NCBI GenBank assembly: GCA_964557575.1
Contig: CAZLBC010000073.1
Location: 1-25,242, forward strand
Origin: CAZLBC01 sp964557575
GTDB lineage: Bacteria; Planctomycetota; Phycisphaerae; SM23-33
DNA: 25,242 nucleotides
Reading direction: 5' to 3'
Made by a program: the position numbers and the translations under genes. The notes beneath the pieces are model-generated. The model made no database searches, was not told the DNA's origin, and saw only the letters and a program-made list of their open reading frames with translations. Position 1 is the first letter of the stretch. Every line of letters begins with the position of its first letter. Of the stretch, positions 1 to 7,557 are shown in pieces.

Positions 1-1631
1 TCTTCGGGGATCAACAGCGAAAAGACCAGCGGCCCGCGGGTGACGGCGACCGCGTCGTTTACCCACCGGGAGACCCGCGAGGCCATGGGCAGGGCGATCG
101 CGACCGTGTCGCCGGTCTTCCAGGTCCGCGCGATGCGGTGGAACGTTCCGGGCTTCACGTCCACCGCGGCCGCGCCGTTGACTTGCACCGCGGGCGCGGC
201 GCACCAAACGGGGATCCGCAGCGCCAGGGGAAAGCTCACGGGCCCGGCCGCCGTGATTCTCAGCGTCACGTCCGCCGTGAACGGATAGTCTGTCTCCTGG
301 TCGATCGTGACGATCGCACCGTTCGCGCCCACCGGCGCGGTGACGGTGTTGGGGCCGTAGGCGGCGGCCGCCAGCCCGCCGTCGGTGGTCGCCATCCACA
401 TGGCGTGGACGAACTTCGGCCAGGCGAAGTGGAAGTTGCTCCGGCAGCAGCCGTACCCGGAGTGGGGGCTCGGGCAGATCGCGTTTTTGTTCTTACCGTT
501 GTGCCACTTCCCGAGCAGCTCGTTGGTGCACTTCGGCTGGTTGGGCAGGATGTAGTAGCGCAGCCCCTTCCCGTCACAGGCGAGGTCGGCCGGCAGGGCG
601 TTGTAGGCGACCCGCTCGAGCCGGTCGCCGATGGGGGCGTCGCCGAGGATCTTCAGCGCGACGGTGTCGCTCAGGATCCGCTCGGCGATCGCGCACAGCT
701 CGGTGCCCTGGGTGGACCCGCGGTCGGCGAGCGGCTCGGTGCCGCTGACCATGCCGTCGACCCGGCCGCACTTTTTCCACAGCCAGCCGTCGGGGCCGAG
801 GGCCCTGGCGTACCCTTCCCGGTGGGCCGCGTCACCCGAGACCAGGTACATCAGGGGGGGCGTCTTGAGCCCCTGCATCACATTGACGATGTGCTGGGGA
901 TAGGCGCAGTTGCCCTTCCCGGTCGCGTAGTAGTCGTGCCACTGGTTGGTCTGTTTCAGGAGCATGCCGGCGAGGTCCAGCAGTTCCTTGTCACCCGTGC
1001 GGTTGTAGAGCCACAGGACGATCTGAAGGTTGTCGCCGCCGCGGGCCATGGCCCACTTCGAGTCATTCCTGAGGGTGTGGGACGGCAGCGTTTCGCGCTG
1101 AAAGCGGAAGTACTTCGCCATGAAGGCCGGGACACGCTCGTCGCCGGTGGCCTCGCACCAGTCCCGCAGGTAGTGCAGGACGATCATGTTGGCCCACCAG
1201 TTGCGGTTCTTGGGTCCGAAGTCGCCGTCGTCCCGCTGGCCGGCGAGGACCCGGTCGACCCACCGCCGGGCCTTGTTCTTGAGGTCCGCGTCGTCGAGGA
1301 CGAATGCCAGTGCCGTCAGCCCCTTGGCGTAGTAGGGCCCCCGCTCCCAGGCGAACTGCCCGCCGCGGTTCCTGCCGGTCAGCCAGTCGCTCTGCCCGAC
1401 GTCGGCGTAGAGCTGCTCTGCGCAGCCGGTCAGGCCGTCGCGCTGCATCGCGAGCTGGTGCTTCAGCCAGGTCTTCGGCCTGACGCTGCCGAGGGGCAGG
1501 CGGCGGTAGGGCTGGGGCTTGAGGGGCGGGCGGTTCTGCGCGGGCATTCCGGCGGCGGCCTGCGCGGGACCGGCGGTGATGCAGCACAGGAACGCGGCGA
1601 GGGCGGCGGCGATTACGGTTGGTGAGTTCAT
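1..1631 (-). CDS. GH127-like (DUF1680) beta-L-arabinofuranosidase, secreted, 3' end outside window
   Basis: About 543 residues are visible; the gene runs off the left edge and so lacks its C-terminus. The start is the ATG at 1631, preceded by GGGAGA about 7 nt upstream, and residues 1-25 form a Sec signal peptide ending in AQA. The body is an (alpha/alpha)-toroid-like region (NWWANMIVLHYLRDW near 145-160) followed by a beta-rich region. The family's metal and catalytic set appears to be present: E311 and C313 (TELC) and the pair C395-C396 (GYGCC). In characterised GH127 enzymes the equivalent Glu, Cys and Cys bind zinc and one Cys is the nucleophile; E299 (GTEPL) is a candidate acid/base. Expected role is release of beta-L-arabinofuranose or related sugars in the periplasm. 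Family assignment is fairly firm; exact specificity is not, because DUF1680 also covers GH146 and other branches. Confidence 0.85.
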   Translation of the reverse strand, partial: MNSPTVIAAALAAFLCCITAGPAQAAAGMPAQNRPPLKPQPYRRLPLGSVRPKTWLKHQLAMQRDGLTGCAEQLYADVGQSDWLTGRNRGGQFAWERGPYYAKGLTALAFVLDDADLKNKARRWVDRVLAGQRDDGDFGPKNRNWWANMIVLHYLRDWCEATGDERVPAFMAKYFRFQRETLPSHTLRNDSKWAMARGGDNLQIVLWLYNRTGDKELLDLAGMLLKQTNQWHDYYATGKGNCAYPQHIVNVMQGLKTPPLMYLVSGDAAHREGYARALGPDGWLWKKCGRVDGMVSGTEPLADRGSTQGTELCAIAERILSDTVALKILGDAPIGDRLERVAYNALPADLACDGKGLRYYILPNQPKCTNELLGKWHNGKNKNAICPSPHSGYGCCRSNFHFAWPKFVHAMWMATTDGGLAAAAYGPNTVTAPVGANGAIVTIDQETDYPFTADVTLRITAAGPVSFPLALRIPVWCAAPAVQVNGAAAVDVKPGTFHRIARTWKTGDTVAIALPMASRVSRWVNDAVAVTRGPLVFSLLIPE

Positions 1632-1692
1632 GGATGTTCTCCCGTTGATGCCTTCAGTTGTTGTGATGCGGCGATGCGAATGCGACAGGAGA

Positions 1693-1722
1693 CATTGTCA
1701 CGCATCCGCGGCCGTTTTACAA
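1693..1722 (-). promoter_or_regulatory. Candidate promoter of the GH127-like gene
   Basis: Minus-strand reading gives TTGTAA (1722-1717), an 18-bp spacer and GACAAT (1698-1693), about 60 nt upstream of the ATG at 1631. This is a moderate sigma70-like match seen by eye only. Confidence 0.35.
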
Positions 1723-1815
1723 CAATGAGCGACGGGGTGAGATATTCACGCCGGATCGTGTTACCATTCCGTGGACAGGGCGGTTAGCGTCAGCGTTCGG
1801 TGGTCCGGTGTGTTA

Positions 1816-1844
1816 TTGAGGCCCTGTCTTCAGCCCGGTATAAT
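1816..1844 (+). promoter_or_regulatory. Candidate sigma70 promoter for crcB-DUF190
   Basis: TTGAGG (1816-1821), a 17-bp spacer and a perfect TATAAT (1839-1844). The predicted start near 1851 gives a leader of about 50 nt. That is too short for a fluoride riboswitch plus expression platform, and none of the conserved crcB-motif sequence is visible. A Shine-Dalgarno-like GAGAGAAG precedes the ATG at 1901. Confidence 0.55.
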
Positions 1845-1900
1845 CGAGTACGCTGCCGGTGACCATTGCGTCTGTTAACGTGTTGCACTGAGAGAGAAGA

Positions 1901-2311
1901 ATGACGAACCCATGGGTTGTAACGCTTTTTGTGGGACTCGGCGGATTCGCCGGGTCGGTAGCGCGATACGGCTTGAGCGTCTTCTCGCAACGATTCTCGA
2001 TAGAGTGGCCTGTCGGCACACTGGCGGCCAATGTACTCGGTTGTCTCGCTATCGGCATTCTCATCGGCCTGTCTGCCCGCGGCGAAACCATATCCCCGGA
2101 AATCCGTCTCGCTCTGGCCACCGGATTTTGCGGCGGTTTCACGACGATGTCGTCCATGATCTACGAAACCGCGGAGATGATTCGCGCGAGCGAATATCTC
2201 CATGCCACGATCTACGCCGCCGGGACGTTCCTGTTATCCATGATTGCATTTACTGCCGGGATCACGGCGGTGCGGATACTTATCAAGATCGGAGGTGGGC
2301 AATGGATTTGA
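1901..2311 (+). CDS. crcB: Fluoride ion channel CrcB/Fluc
   Basis: 136 residues with four predicted membrane spans, the usual size of a Fluc subunit, which works as an antiparallel dimer exporting fluoride. Family signatures are in order: GGFAGSVARY at 14-23, GTLAANVLG at 39-47 with the pore Asn N44, and GFCGGFTTMS at 75-84. In studied channels the segment after the TT pair carries two pore-lining phenylalanines (TTFSTF); here both positions are methionine (TTMSSM, M83 and M86), which is unusual. GAGAGAAG precedes the start. The gene overlaps the following DUF190 gene by 10 bp, a common arrangement, so the two are probably translated together. Membrane location and fluoride export are inferred from family membership. 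Confidence 0.93.
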   Translation: MTNPWVVTLFVGLGGFAGSVARYGLSVFSQRFSIEWPVGTLAANVLGCLAIGILIGLSARGETISPEIRLALATGFCGGFTTMSSMIYETAEMIRASEYLHATIYAAGTFLLSMIAFTAGITAVRILIKIGGGQWI

Positions 2312-2691
2312 AAGCAGAGGCGATGCTCCTGCGAATATTCCTGGGCGAAGCCGACAAGATGAAACACACCGCCCTGTACGAAGCGATCGTGAAAGAAGCG
2401 AGAACGCTCGGGTTGGCCGGGGCAACCGTCTGGAGAGGCGTTATGGGATTCGGCCCGACGAGCCGAATCCGAACGACAAGAATCCTTGATCTTTCGTCGG
2501 ACCTTCCTATTATCGTTGAAATCGTAGACGAAGAGGAGAAGATCAACCGGTTCCTCCCGGTTCTGCACGATCTTTTCGAGTCGGCCCAATCCGGCGGATT
2601 GATCACCATGGAGAGTGTCAGGGTCATCAAGTATCTTCACGGAAAAGACAAGAAACAGTCCGACAAGCCGGATGCACGCGATGGCGTATAG
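2302..2691 (+). CDS. DUF190 family protein, CrcB partner
   Basis: 129 residues. The start is the ATG at 2302 with GGAGGTG at 2291-2297, inside the end of crcB; the longer open frame upstream runs antiphase through crcB and is not real. The sequence follows the DUF190 pattern closely: LLRIFLGE near the start, LYEAIVKEAR, then GLAGATVWRGVMGFG around 37-51, DLPIIVEIVDEEEKI around 67-81, and ITMESVRVIKY near the C-terminus. DUF190 proteins are small PII-like ferredoxin-fold proteins that often accompany crcB or occur as CrcB-DUF190 pairs; a modulatory role on the channel is the usual guess but is not proven. The last 18 residues are charged and probably disordered. Cytosolic. Confidence 0.9.
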   Translation: MDLKAEAMLLRIFLGEADKMKHTALYEAIVKEARTLGLAGATVWRGVMGFGPTSRIRTTRILDLSSDLPIIVEIVDEEEKINRFLPVLHDLFESAQSGGLITMESVRVIKYLHGKDKKQSDKPDARDGV

Positions 2692-3161
2692 CCGCGCATG
2701 ATCCGTGGCTTTGGCGACAGAACATGAATGTATTCTCTCATCTCGTATTGTTCGTGACCGTTGTCCTGGCGTTGCAGAAGAAAATCGAATGCAGGAAGGA
2801 CGGGTGGGGCTATGGCCGCGAAACAGGCAGGAAAACGTCGTTCCGCGTGGATGTCGCCGCCGGCGGACCTATCGGCGCGTTTAAGATCGGCAGGGGGCAT
2901 ATGTTTCTGCCGGTGCGTTCCGCGGCTTCGCGGCGATCCGACAACGGGGTTAAGCTCAAGCCGGGTTCGGGGGGTTTCGCCGTGGACCACGCCGGTTACC
3001 GGCGCACGATAGAAAGAACCCGGAAGAGCCCGGTGCGGCAGCACCCGTTGAAGAGGAAAGAACGCGCCGCCGAAACGCGGGCCGGACAGTGACCCGCGCG
3101 GGCGCGGGTCATTTTGCGACTGATGCCAGGCGACCTTCGTCGGCTTTTTGAAGAAAGGTGA
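2692..3161 (+). other. Gene-poor stretch with one doubtful 122-codon ORF (2724-3092)
   Basis: No recognisable gene lies between DUF190 and the next operon. One open frame, 2724-3092, begins with a hydrophobic segment (FSHLVLFVTVVLAL) and continues as a basic, glycine- and arginine-rich tail that matches nothing I know. It has no clear ribosome binding site and its third-position GC is lower than that of the confident genes. It ends exactly at a strong hairpin (3091-3110). It may be a small membrane protein, a decayed gene or chance; I lean to non-coding or decayed. The minus strand holds only the shadow of the downstream gene. Confidence 0.3.
3091..3110 (+). terminator. GC-rich hairpin, probable terminator
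   Basis: A perfect inverted repeat, GACCCGCGC paired with GCGCGGGTC around a very short loop, is followed by ATTTTG. The T-tract is short, so rho-independent termination is plausible rather than certain. It separates the crcB-DUF190 transcript from the operon starting at 3171. Confidence 0.5.
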
Positions 3162-3170
3162 GTGAAGCAG

Positions 3171-4241
3171 ATGCTGTCTGATTGCTACGGGGCGGCGACG
3201 GCCGCGGGCATGTCGTTCGTTCTTTCCTGCTGCATCGGCGGGTACGGGGCGGAACCCGCCGCGGAGCGCACGTGCGGGTACGTCGGGCTTCGGCCCCTGC
3301 CGCGGCATAAAGCGGACCTCAAGGCCAACCACGGCGGGCCGTGGGCGGGTCTGCCCACCTTTGATCAGCAGGACGGGAACTATCCCTTCGTGGCCGAGCA
3401 CCTCGACGTCGTCAAGGGCTGGCTGGACGGCGATTTTAAAACCAAAAGGATGTTTCTCGAGCACTACTGGGGGCTCAGCAAAGCCCGCGACGATCCGGAT
3501 CCGAAGAAAAACCTCCTCGTGAGGGTACTCCGGAAATGGGAATCCCGCGGCGGCATCATCGAGCACATCCTGGTCTGCCGGGAGTACCGGCTCGCCATAC
3601 ACCGGGGGCACGAACAGGCAAAACCGGGTCCCTTCAAGGAAGACACCCGGATCCTGTTTGCCGGGGACGTCGATGACATACGCGCGCTCTTCCGCGCCGC
3701 CCACGCGGCGGGCCTGCTGGAGCACGACGACTACAAACTGATCCAGATGGTGGAGCATCCCGTGTTCTTCGCGGAAAACCGCCGGGCGCGGGCGATCATC
3801 GGGAAGATGGAAGGGGTTGCCTACGAAGCGCACCAGTTCAACCGGCACTGGCCGCTCGAGACCGGCTGGTCGAAACCGGAAAAGGTGGTCCGGGGCGCGA
3901 AGTGGACGCTCGCCGGCGGCAAGGAGTACATCTTCTATTACGGGCCGGTCATCTGGAAATCGAAGCACTACCGCGCGTTCATCGAGCGGGACTGGCTCCG
4001 CACGTACTGGAAGGCCGGGCTGCCGAAGCATCACCCGCGGATGCACTACTACCTGAACACCTTTCCGCACGCGCACGGCCGCGGGCGCCCGCTCGGCCCG
4101 GAGTCGGACCCCCATTCCGTCCTGGGCCTGACGAAGTGGCTCATCGAGGAAATCAAGATGAAATCGCGGCGCAAGCAAGCGGCCGGCTCGGCGGTTTCCT
4201 GCGCGCCATACCCGCCGCCGGCCACGGGAATACAGAGATGA
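3171..4241 (+). CDS. Unrecognised secreted protein, first gene of a three-gene operon
   Basis: About 356 residues from the ATG at 3171, about 8 nt after GGTGAG; an in-frame GTG at 3162 and an ATG at 3210 are alternatives. The N-terminus is signal-like (MSFVLSCCIGGYGAEPA), so export is likely, possibly as a lipoprotein. I do not recognise the family. The body is rich in Trp, Tyr, His and acidic residues, with segments such as KANHGGPWAGLPTFDQQDGN, EHYWGLSKA, GGIIEHILVCREYRLAIHRG, and a late HHPRMHYYLNTFPHAHGRGR. This looks like a soluble carbohydrate-active or TIM-barrel-type fold, but no catalytic motif can be assigned. The final 15-20 residues are basic and low-complexity. Its stop overlaps the next start (ATGA), so it is translationally coupled to the GH43-like gene and probably acts on the same glycan. 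Confidence 0.75.
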   Translation: MLSDCYGAATAAGMSFVLSCCIGGYGAEPAAERTCGYVGLRPLPRHKADLKANHGGPWAGLPTFDQQDGNYPFVAEHLDVVKGWLDGDFKTKRMFLEHYWGLSKARDDPDPKKNLLVRVLRKWESRGGIIEHILVCREYRLAIHRGHEQAKPGPFKEDTRILFAGDVDDIRALFRAAHAAGLLEHDDYKLIQMVEHPVFFAENRRARAIIGKMEGVAYEAHQFNRHWPLETGWSKPEKVVRGAKWTLAGGKEYIFYYGPVIWKSKHYRAFIERDWLRTYWKAGLPKHHPRMHYYLNTFPHAHGRGRPLGPESDPHSVLGLTKWLIEEIKMKSRRKQAAGSAVSCAPYPPPATGIQR

Positions 4242-5323
4242 ACACGAGGATCATACTGACCGCCCTGTTCATTGCGGCGCCGGCGGCAGCGGCGCCGCCC
4301 CCCGCATACCGCGACGGCCGCCCCGCGGCCGCGCTCAGGTTGGAAGCGAAGGACCACGGCGTCGTGTTGCGATACGGCGACGGGCCGGGTAAGTGCGACA
4401 TGCTCGGCGCCCGCGATCCCTGGGTGTTCGCGGCCGGCGGCACGTACTACCTGCACTACGACGCGGCAGGCCCGCAGGGCTGGCTCTGCTCCCTGGCCGT
4501 GAGCCGGGATCTGCTGAACTGGGAGAAGAAAGGCCCCGTCCTCGATTTCGGGAAACCGGGGGAAGACGACGCGAAGTCCGCCTCCTACGGCGTCACGTAC
4601 CACGACGGCCGGCGATGGCACCTGTTTTATCTCGGCACGCCCAACGTCAGCCCGCCGCCGAACCGGATCCCCTCGTTCCCCTACCTGACGATGAAGGCAA
4701 CGGCCGACGGCCCGGCCGGGCCGTGGGTCAAGCAGAAGGACGTCGTGCCCTTCCGGACCAAACCCGGCACCTACTACTCGATCACGGCCAGCCCCGGGCA
4801 GGTGATCAAACGCGACGATGAATATCTCCAGTTCTTCAGCGCGACGACGCGAAAAGCCGGGAATCCCTGTGTCCAGCGGACCCTGGGTATCGCCCGGACG
4901 AAGGATCTCGACGGCCCGTGGACCGTCGATCCAAAGCCGATGGTTCCCATCGAGGAACAGATCGAGAACGCGTCGATACATTACGAGAAGGCCATCAAGA
5001 CGTGGTTTTTGTTCACCAACCACATCGGCATCGATCGGGGCGAATACACCGACGCCGTCTGGGTCTACTGGAGCACCGACCTCGACCGCTGGGACCCGGC
5101 GAACAAGGCGGTCGTGCTCGACGGCCGGAACTGCACGTGGTCGAAGAAGTGCATAGGCCTGCCGTCGGTCGTTCAAGTCGGCACGCGGCTCGCGGTGTTC
5201 TACGACGCGCCGGGCGGCAGCAACACGAGCCACATGAAACGAAACATCGGCCTGGCCTGGCTCGCGTTGCCGCTGGTGCCGCCGGTAACGCGGAAAGAAG
5301 AGAAAGCCGCACGGGAGAAGTGA
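4238..5323 (+). CDS. Secreted GH43-like five-bladed beta-propeller glycosidase
   Basis: 361 residues; the ATG at 4238 overlaps the previous stop by 4 bp. Residues 1-18 are a Sec signal peptide (LTALFIAAPAAAA). The motif GARDPWVFAAGGTYYLHY at 57-74 is the first-blade signature of GH43/GH32/GH130-like propellers, with D60 the candidate general base. Repeated blade motifs follow: RRWHLFYLGT, DEYLQFFSAT, TWFLFTNH and VYWSTDLDRWDP, plus a late VVQVGTRLAVFYDAPGG. The acid residue cannot be assigned with confidence; ENASIHYEKA carries a candidate Glu near 246. Likely an exo-acting glycosidase on arabinose, xylose, galactose or anhydro-sugar substrates in the periplasm. A non-catalytic GH43-like protein cannot be excluded. 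The frame extends upstream of 4238 only as a shadow. Confidence 0.8.
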   Translation: MNTRIILTALFIAAPAAAAPPPAYRDGRPAAALRLEAKDHGVVLRYGDGPGKCDMLGARDPWVFAAGGTYYLHYDAAGPQGWLCSLAVSRDLLNWEKKGPVLDFGKPGEDDAKSASYGVTYHDGRRWHLFYLGTPNVSPPPNRIPSFPYLTMKATADGPAGPWVKQKDVVPFRTKPGTYYSITASPGQVIKRDDEYLQFFSATTRKAGNPCVQRTLGIARTKDLDGPWTVDPKPMVPIEEQIENASIHYEKAIKTWFLFTNHIGIDRGEYTDAVWVYWSTDLDRWDPANKAVVLDGRNCTWSKKCIGLPSVVQVGTRLAVFYDAPGGSNTSHMKRNIGLAWLALPLVPPVTRKEEKAAREK

Positions 5324-5332
5324 GGGCGGCGC

Positions 5333-5830
5333 ATGCCGAGCGTAACCTCCGCATTTCGAACGTCGTCCGCGGAGATGACCGTGGTGAAGATGCGACATAT
5401 GCTCCTGCTCCTGCCCCTCGCGGTCTGCTCGTGCGCGACCCGGGCATACGTCTGGAATGTCACCGGGGAGCACGTCGAGGCATCGCGCGGCACCAGCGAT
5501 CACGGGACGGTCATCGTGCGGGGGGAGCGCAATTGCGTTAACGACACGTTCATGGGCGATCACGGCGACCTGGTGTTGTTTTCTTACGACCGGCGCGTTC
5601 CCCGTCCGTGGCGGTATGTGCTGCCGGACCCGAAGGACATCCCCGCGGCATACCTGACAGGGGACGCGGTTCGCTGGTGCCAATCGTACTGTCTGGCCCT
5701 GGAGCCGGCCGGCCGTCTCTATCTCCTGCGCCCTGCCGGCGGCGGCTGGGACACCGGCGGATACCGCGACGATCAACCGGCGGGATTCCCGTTGACGCCG
5801 AAACCGGGCACCGGAGCGCCACAGAACTGA
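5333..5830 (+). CDS. Small predicted lipoprotein
   Basis: Up to 165 residues from the ATG at 5333, which has GAGGG 6 nt upstream; ATGs at 5375 and 5390 would give a shorter and more typical signal peptide. The hydrophobic segment MLLLLPLAVCSCA ends in a lipobox-like V-C-S-C, so the mature protein is probably a 125-130 residue lipoprotein. I do not recognise a family. The mature part is beta-rich, with GTVIVRGERNCVNDTF, GDLVLFSYDRRVPRPWRYVL and AGRLYLLRPAGGGWDTGGY, suggesting a small single-domain beta protein. It lies 9 bp after the GH43-like gene and is probably the last gene of that operon. No function is assigned. Confidence 0.6.
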   Translation: MPSVTSAFRTSSAEMTVVKMRHMLLLLPLAVCSCATRAYVWNVTGEHVEASRGTSDHGTVIVRGERNCVNDTFMGDHGDLVLFSYDRRVPRPWRYVLPDPKDIPAAYLTGDAVRWCQSYCLALEPAGRLYLLRPAGGGWDTGGYRDDQPAGFPLTPKPGTGAPQN

Positions 5831-5903
5831 ATCAGGAGGATACCGCGTTTGACATAACACAGGATTTGCGGAAACCGGCGGCCGTCGACAATCGGTTACG
5901 GGT

Positions 5904-6361
5904 CTACTTTTCCGGTTCCGGAAACGGGGGTTTCATCGTGATGCGGACCCGGCGGGGTGTTCCCCCGTCGCCGGGCCGCTTGTCGATGTAGGAGCCGTAG
6001 TAGGGGGCGTTGGCGTCGACCCACGCGACCAGCGTCTTCCACTCCCCGCCGGTCAGCTTCGACGCCGCCCGGTGCTTCCGGTCCTTCAGCAGCTTCAACA
6101 CCAGCCGGCTCCGGTGCGAGCCGAACTGCTTCGGCTTCGTCACGCTGCTGTCGGAGAACCGGTTGGACACCGATACCAGCGGCTTCTTCCCCTTCTTCCG
6201 CGGGAACATCGTCCGGAACGACCGGCAGAACGGCGTCCCGTCCTTTGCCGGCGTAAAGTCCAGCCCGCCCTTCGGTTTCCCGCCCCCGTGGCAGCGGACG
6301 CAGCGGCGGTCGAGGATCGGCTGGATCAGCGCCTCGTAGTCCAGCAGGACCGTGTCGCGTG
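5904..6361 (-). pseudogene. C-terminal stub of a planctomycete-type protein with a c-type cytochrome domain
   Basis: On the minus strand the frame downstream of the ATPase stop reads as a good protein: DYEALIQPILDRRCVRCHGG, then KGGLDFTPAKDG, and later GGEWKTLVAWVDANAPYYGSY. CVRCH is a haem c attachment site, and the WVDANAPYYG ending is typical of the C-terminal cytochrome-like domain of large secreted planctomycete proteins (hydrazine synthase alpha-like or PSCyt-type). About 150 residues remain. There is no start codon, signal peptide or N-terminal domain: upstream the frame only runs antiphase through the end of the ATPase gene. The N-terminal part was therefore lost, most simply when the ATPase segment was inserted. 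It ends with a normal stop at 5904. Confidence 0.75.
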
Positions 6362-7510
6362 TTACTGGATGATTTCGCCGTCCCACAGCGCCCGTAAAAA
6401 GTCCGTTACGGGAAGAACGGTGACCTCGTTGACGGTGGCCCTGCGCTGACCTGTGTATATACCCACCGCCTTCACGTTTTCCGGCCCCAGCGCGTCTCGG
6501 ACACGATTCAGGCCCCGGCAGAACCGTCGCTCCCATCGCGTCGCGGCCTTTACTTCCACCGCCGCGAAACCATCCCGGGTCTCGCACAGGAGATCCACCT
6601 CGGCCCCGTGGTAATTCCGCCAGTAATGCTGCGCATAGCGCAGCTTCCGGTAGGCGAGATAGGCCCGCACCTCGGCAATGACGAGGGTTTCCAGGAGCGG
6701 TCCCCGCTCTTCCTGCGTCGGCGGATACGGCAACCGTCCCGACAGGGCCCGCGCGACGCCCGTATCGAACAGGTAGAATTTCGGATGGGACGTCTGCTTG
6801 TTGGCCTTTTTCAACTTCCAGGCCGGCAGCCAGAATCCTACGAGGGTATCGACCAGGATATCAAAGTAGTTCTGCACGGTCGTTCTGCCGACGGCCGCCT
6901 CCCGGGCGATATTGGACACGTTCGTCACCTGGCCGTTTTGCCGGGCGGCGACTTCCAGAAAACGTGAAAAGGCGCCGACATTTCTTGTGAGGGCTTCGGC
7001 CTTGATCTCTTCCGAGAGATACGTGTCGGCATACGTCGCCAGGTAGCCTTCGGGATCCGGGGCGGTGATGGACAGCGGCAACGTTCCATGGGTTATCGCG
7101 CGATCGCCGTCGTAGTCGTCGCCGAGTTCCGCAAACGTCAGGGGGAACAGGTTCGTCAGAACGGCGCGACCCGCCAGCAGGTTCGCGCCCGAGCGTTTCA
7201 GTTTTCGCGCGCTTGATCCGCAGAGTACGAACCGGAGCCGGTTGTCCTCGATCAACCGGTGGACCTCGTCCATGAGTGCCGGGACTTTCTGCACTTCATC
7301 GATGACGACCCAGGATTTCGGTGGAAGGTGCTGAAGCTCCTGGAAGAGCGTCCCGGGCGATCGCGCCAGGCGCAGCGCCTCCCGCGTATTCAGCAGATCG
7401 TACCAGGCGGCCCCGCCGAAGTGGTGTCGGAGCCAGGTGGATTTTCCCGTCCCGCGGGGGCCGAACAACAGTATCGAATCTTCGGGCTTTTTTAATAATC
7501 TTGTATACAT
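6362..7510 (-). CDS. AAA_14/DUF4143 ATPase
   Basis: 382 residues from the ATG at 7510. The open frame extends 17 codons further up to 7561, but those codons overlap the promoter, so the shorter start is preferred. Residues 13-16 are the lead strand into the Walker A loop GPRGTGKST (17-25); Walker B is VVIDE (68-72). A middle sensor-like VLCGSSARKLKR follows. The C-terminal half is a DUF4143 domain with a wing-helix-like segment (REAAVGRTTVQNYFDIL) and a nuclease-like core, GAEVDLLCE with AAVEVKA, that resembles PD-(D/E)XK proteins. These solitary ATPases are abundant in bacteria and archaea, often in genomic islands; their job is unknown, with suggestions of toxin-, mobile-element- or defence-like roles. 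It appears to have landed between two broken genes and carries its own promoter. Confidence 0.92.
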   Translation of the reverse strand: MYTRLLKKPEDSILLFGPRGTGKSTWLRHHFGGAAWYDLLNTREALRLARSPGTLFQELQHLPPKSWVVIDEVQKVPALMDEVHRLIEDNRLRFVLCGSSARKLKRSGANLLAGRAVLTNLFPLTFAELGDDYDGDRAITHGTLPLSITAPDPEGYLATYADTYLSEEIKAEALTRNVGAFSRFLEVAARQNGQVTNVSNIAREAAVGRTTVQNYFDILVDTLVGFWLPAWKLKKANKQTSHPKFYLFDTGVARALSGRLPYPPTQEERGPLLETLVIAEVRAYLAYRKLRYAQHYWRNYHGAEVDLLCETRDGFAAVEVKAATRWERRFCRGLNRVRDALGPENVKAVGIYTGQRRATVNEVTVLPVTDFLRALWDGEIIQ

Positions 7511-7512
7511 AG

Positions 7513-7546
7513 TTGGCAATATTACGGTAAATATGCCAATAGTCAA
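7513..7546 (-). promoter_or_regulatory. Promoter and overlapping palindrome of the ATPase gene
   Basis: Minus-strand TTGACT (7546-7541), 16-bp spacer, TAATAT (7524-7519). The predicted transcription start falls about 0-3 nt before the ATG at 7510, so the mRNA may be leaderless; no Shine-Dalgarno is seen. A near-perfect inverted repeat, TTGGCAATATT (7513-7523) against AATATGCCAA (7530-7539), spans the spacer and the -10, which suggests a repressor operator. The patch is strikingly AT-rich for this window. Confidence 0.55.
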
Positions 7547-7557
7547 TACATAATTTC

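Noticed and set aside
138..1625. Long plus-strand ORF of 495 codons
   Set aside because: Antisense shadow of the GH127-like gene: low-complexity Val/Gly/Arg sequence with no family signature, while the minus strand shows signal peptide and catalytic motifs.
1700..1900. Fluoride riboswitch upstream of crcB
   Set aside because: No conserved crcB-motif sequence or pseudoknot seen, and the predicted promoter leaves only about 50 nt of leader.
2637..4178. 513-codon minus-strand ORF
   Set aside because: Shadow of the secreted protein at 3171 in high-GC sequence; no domain signature, and it crosses the terminator hairpin.
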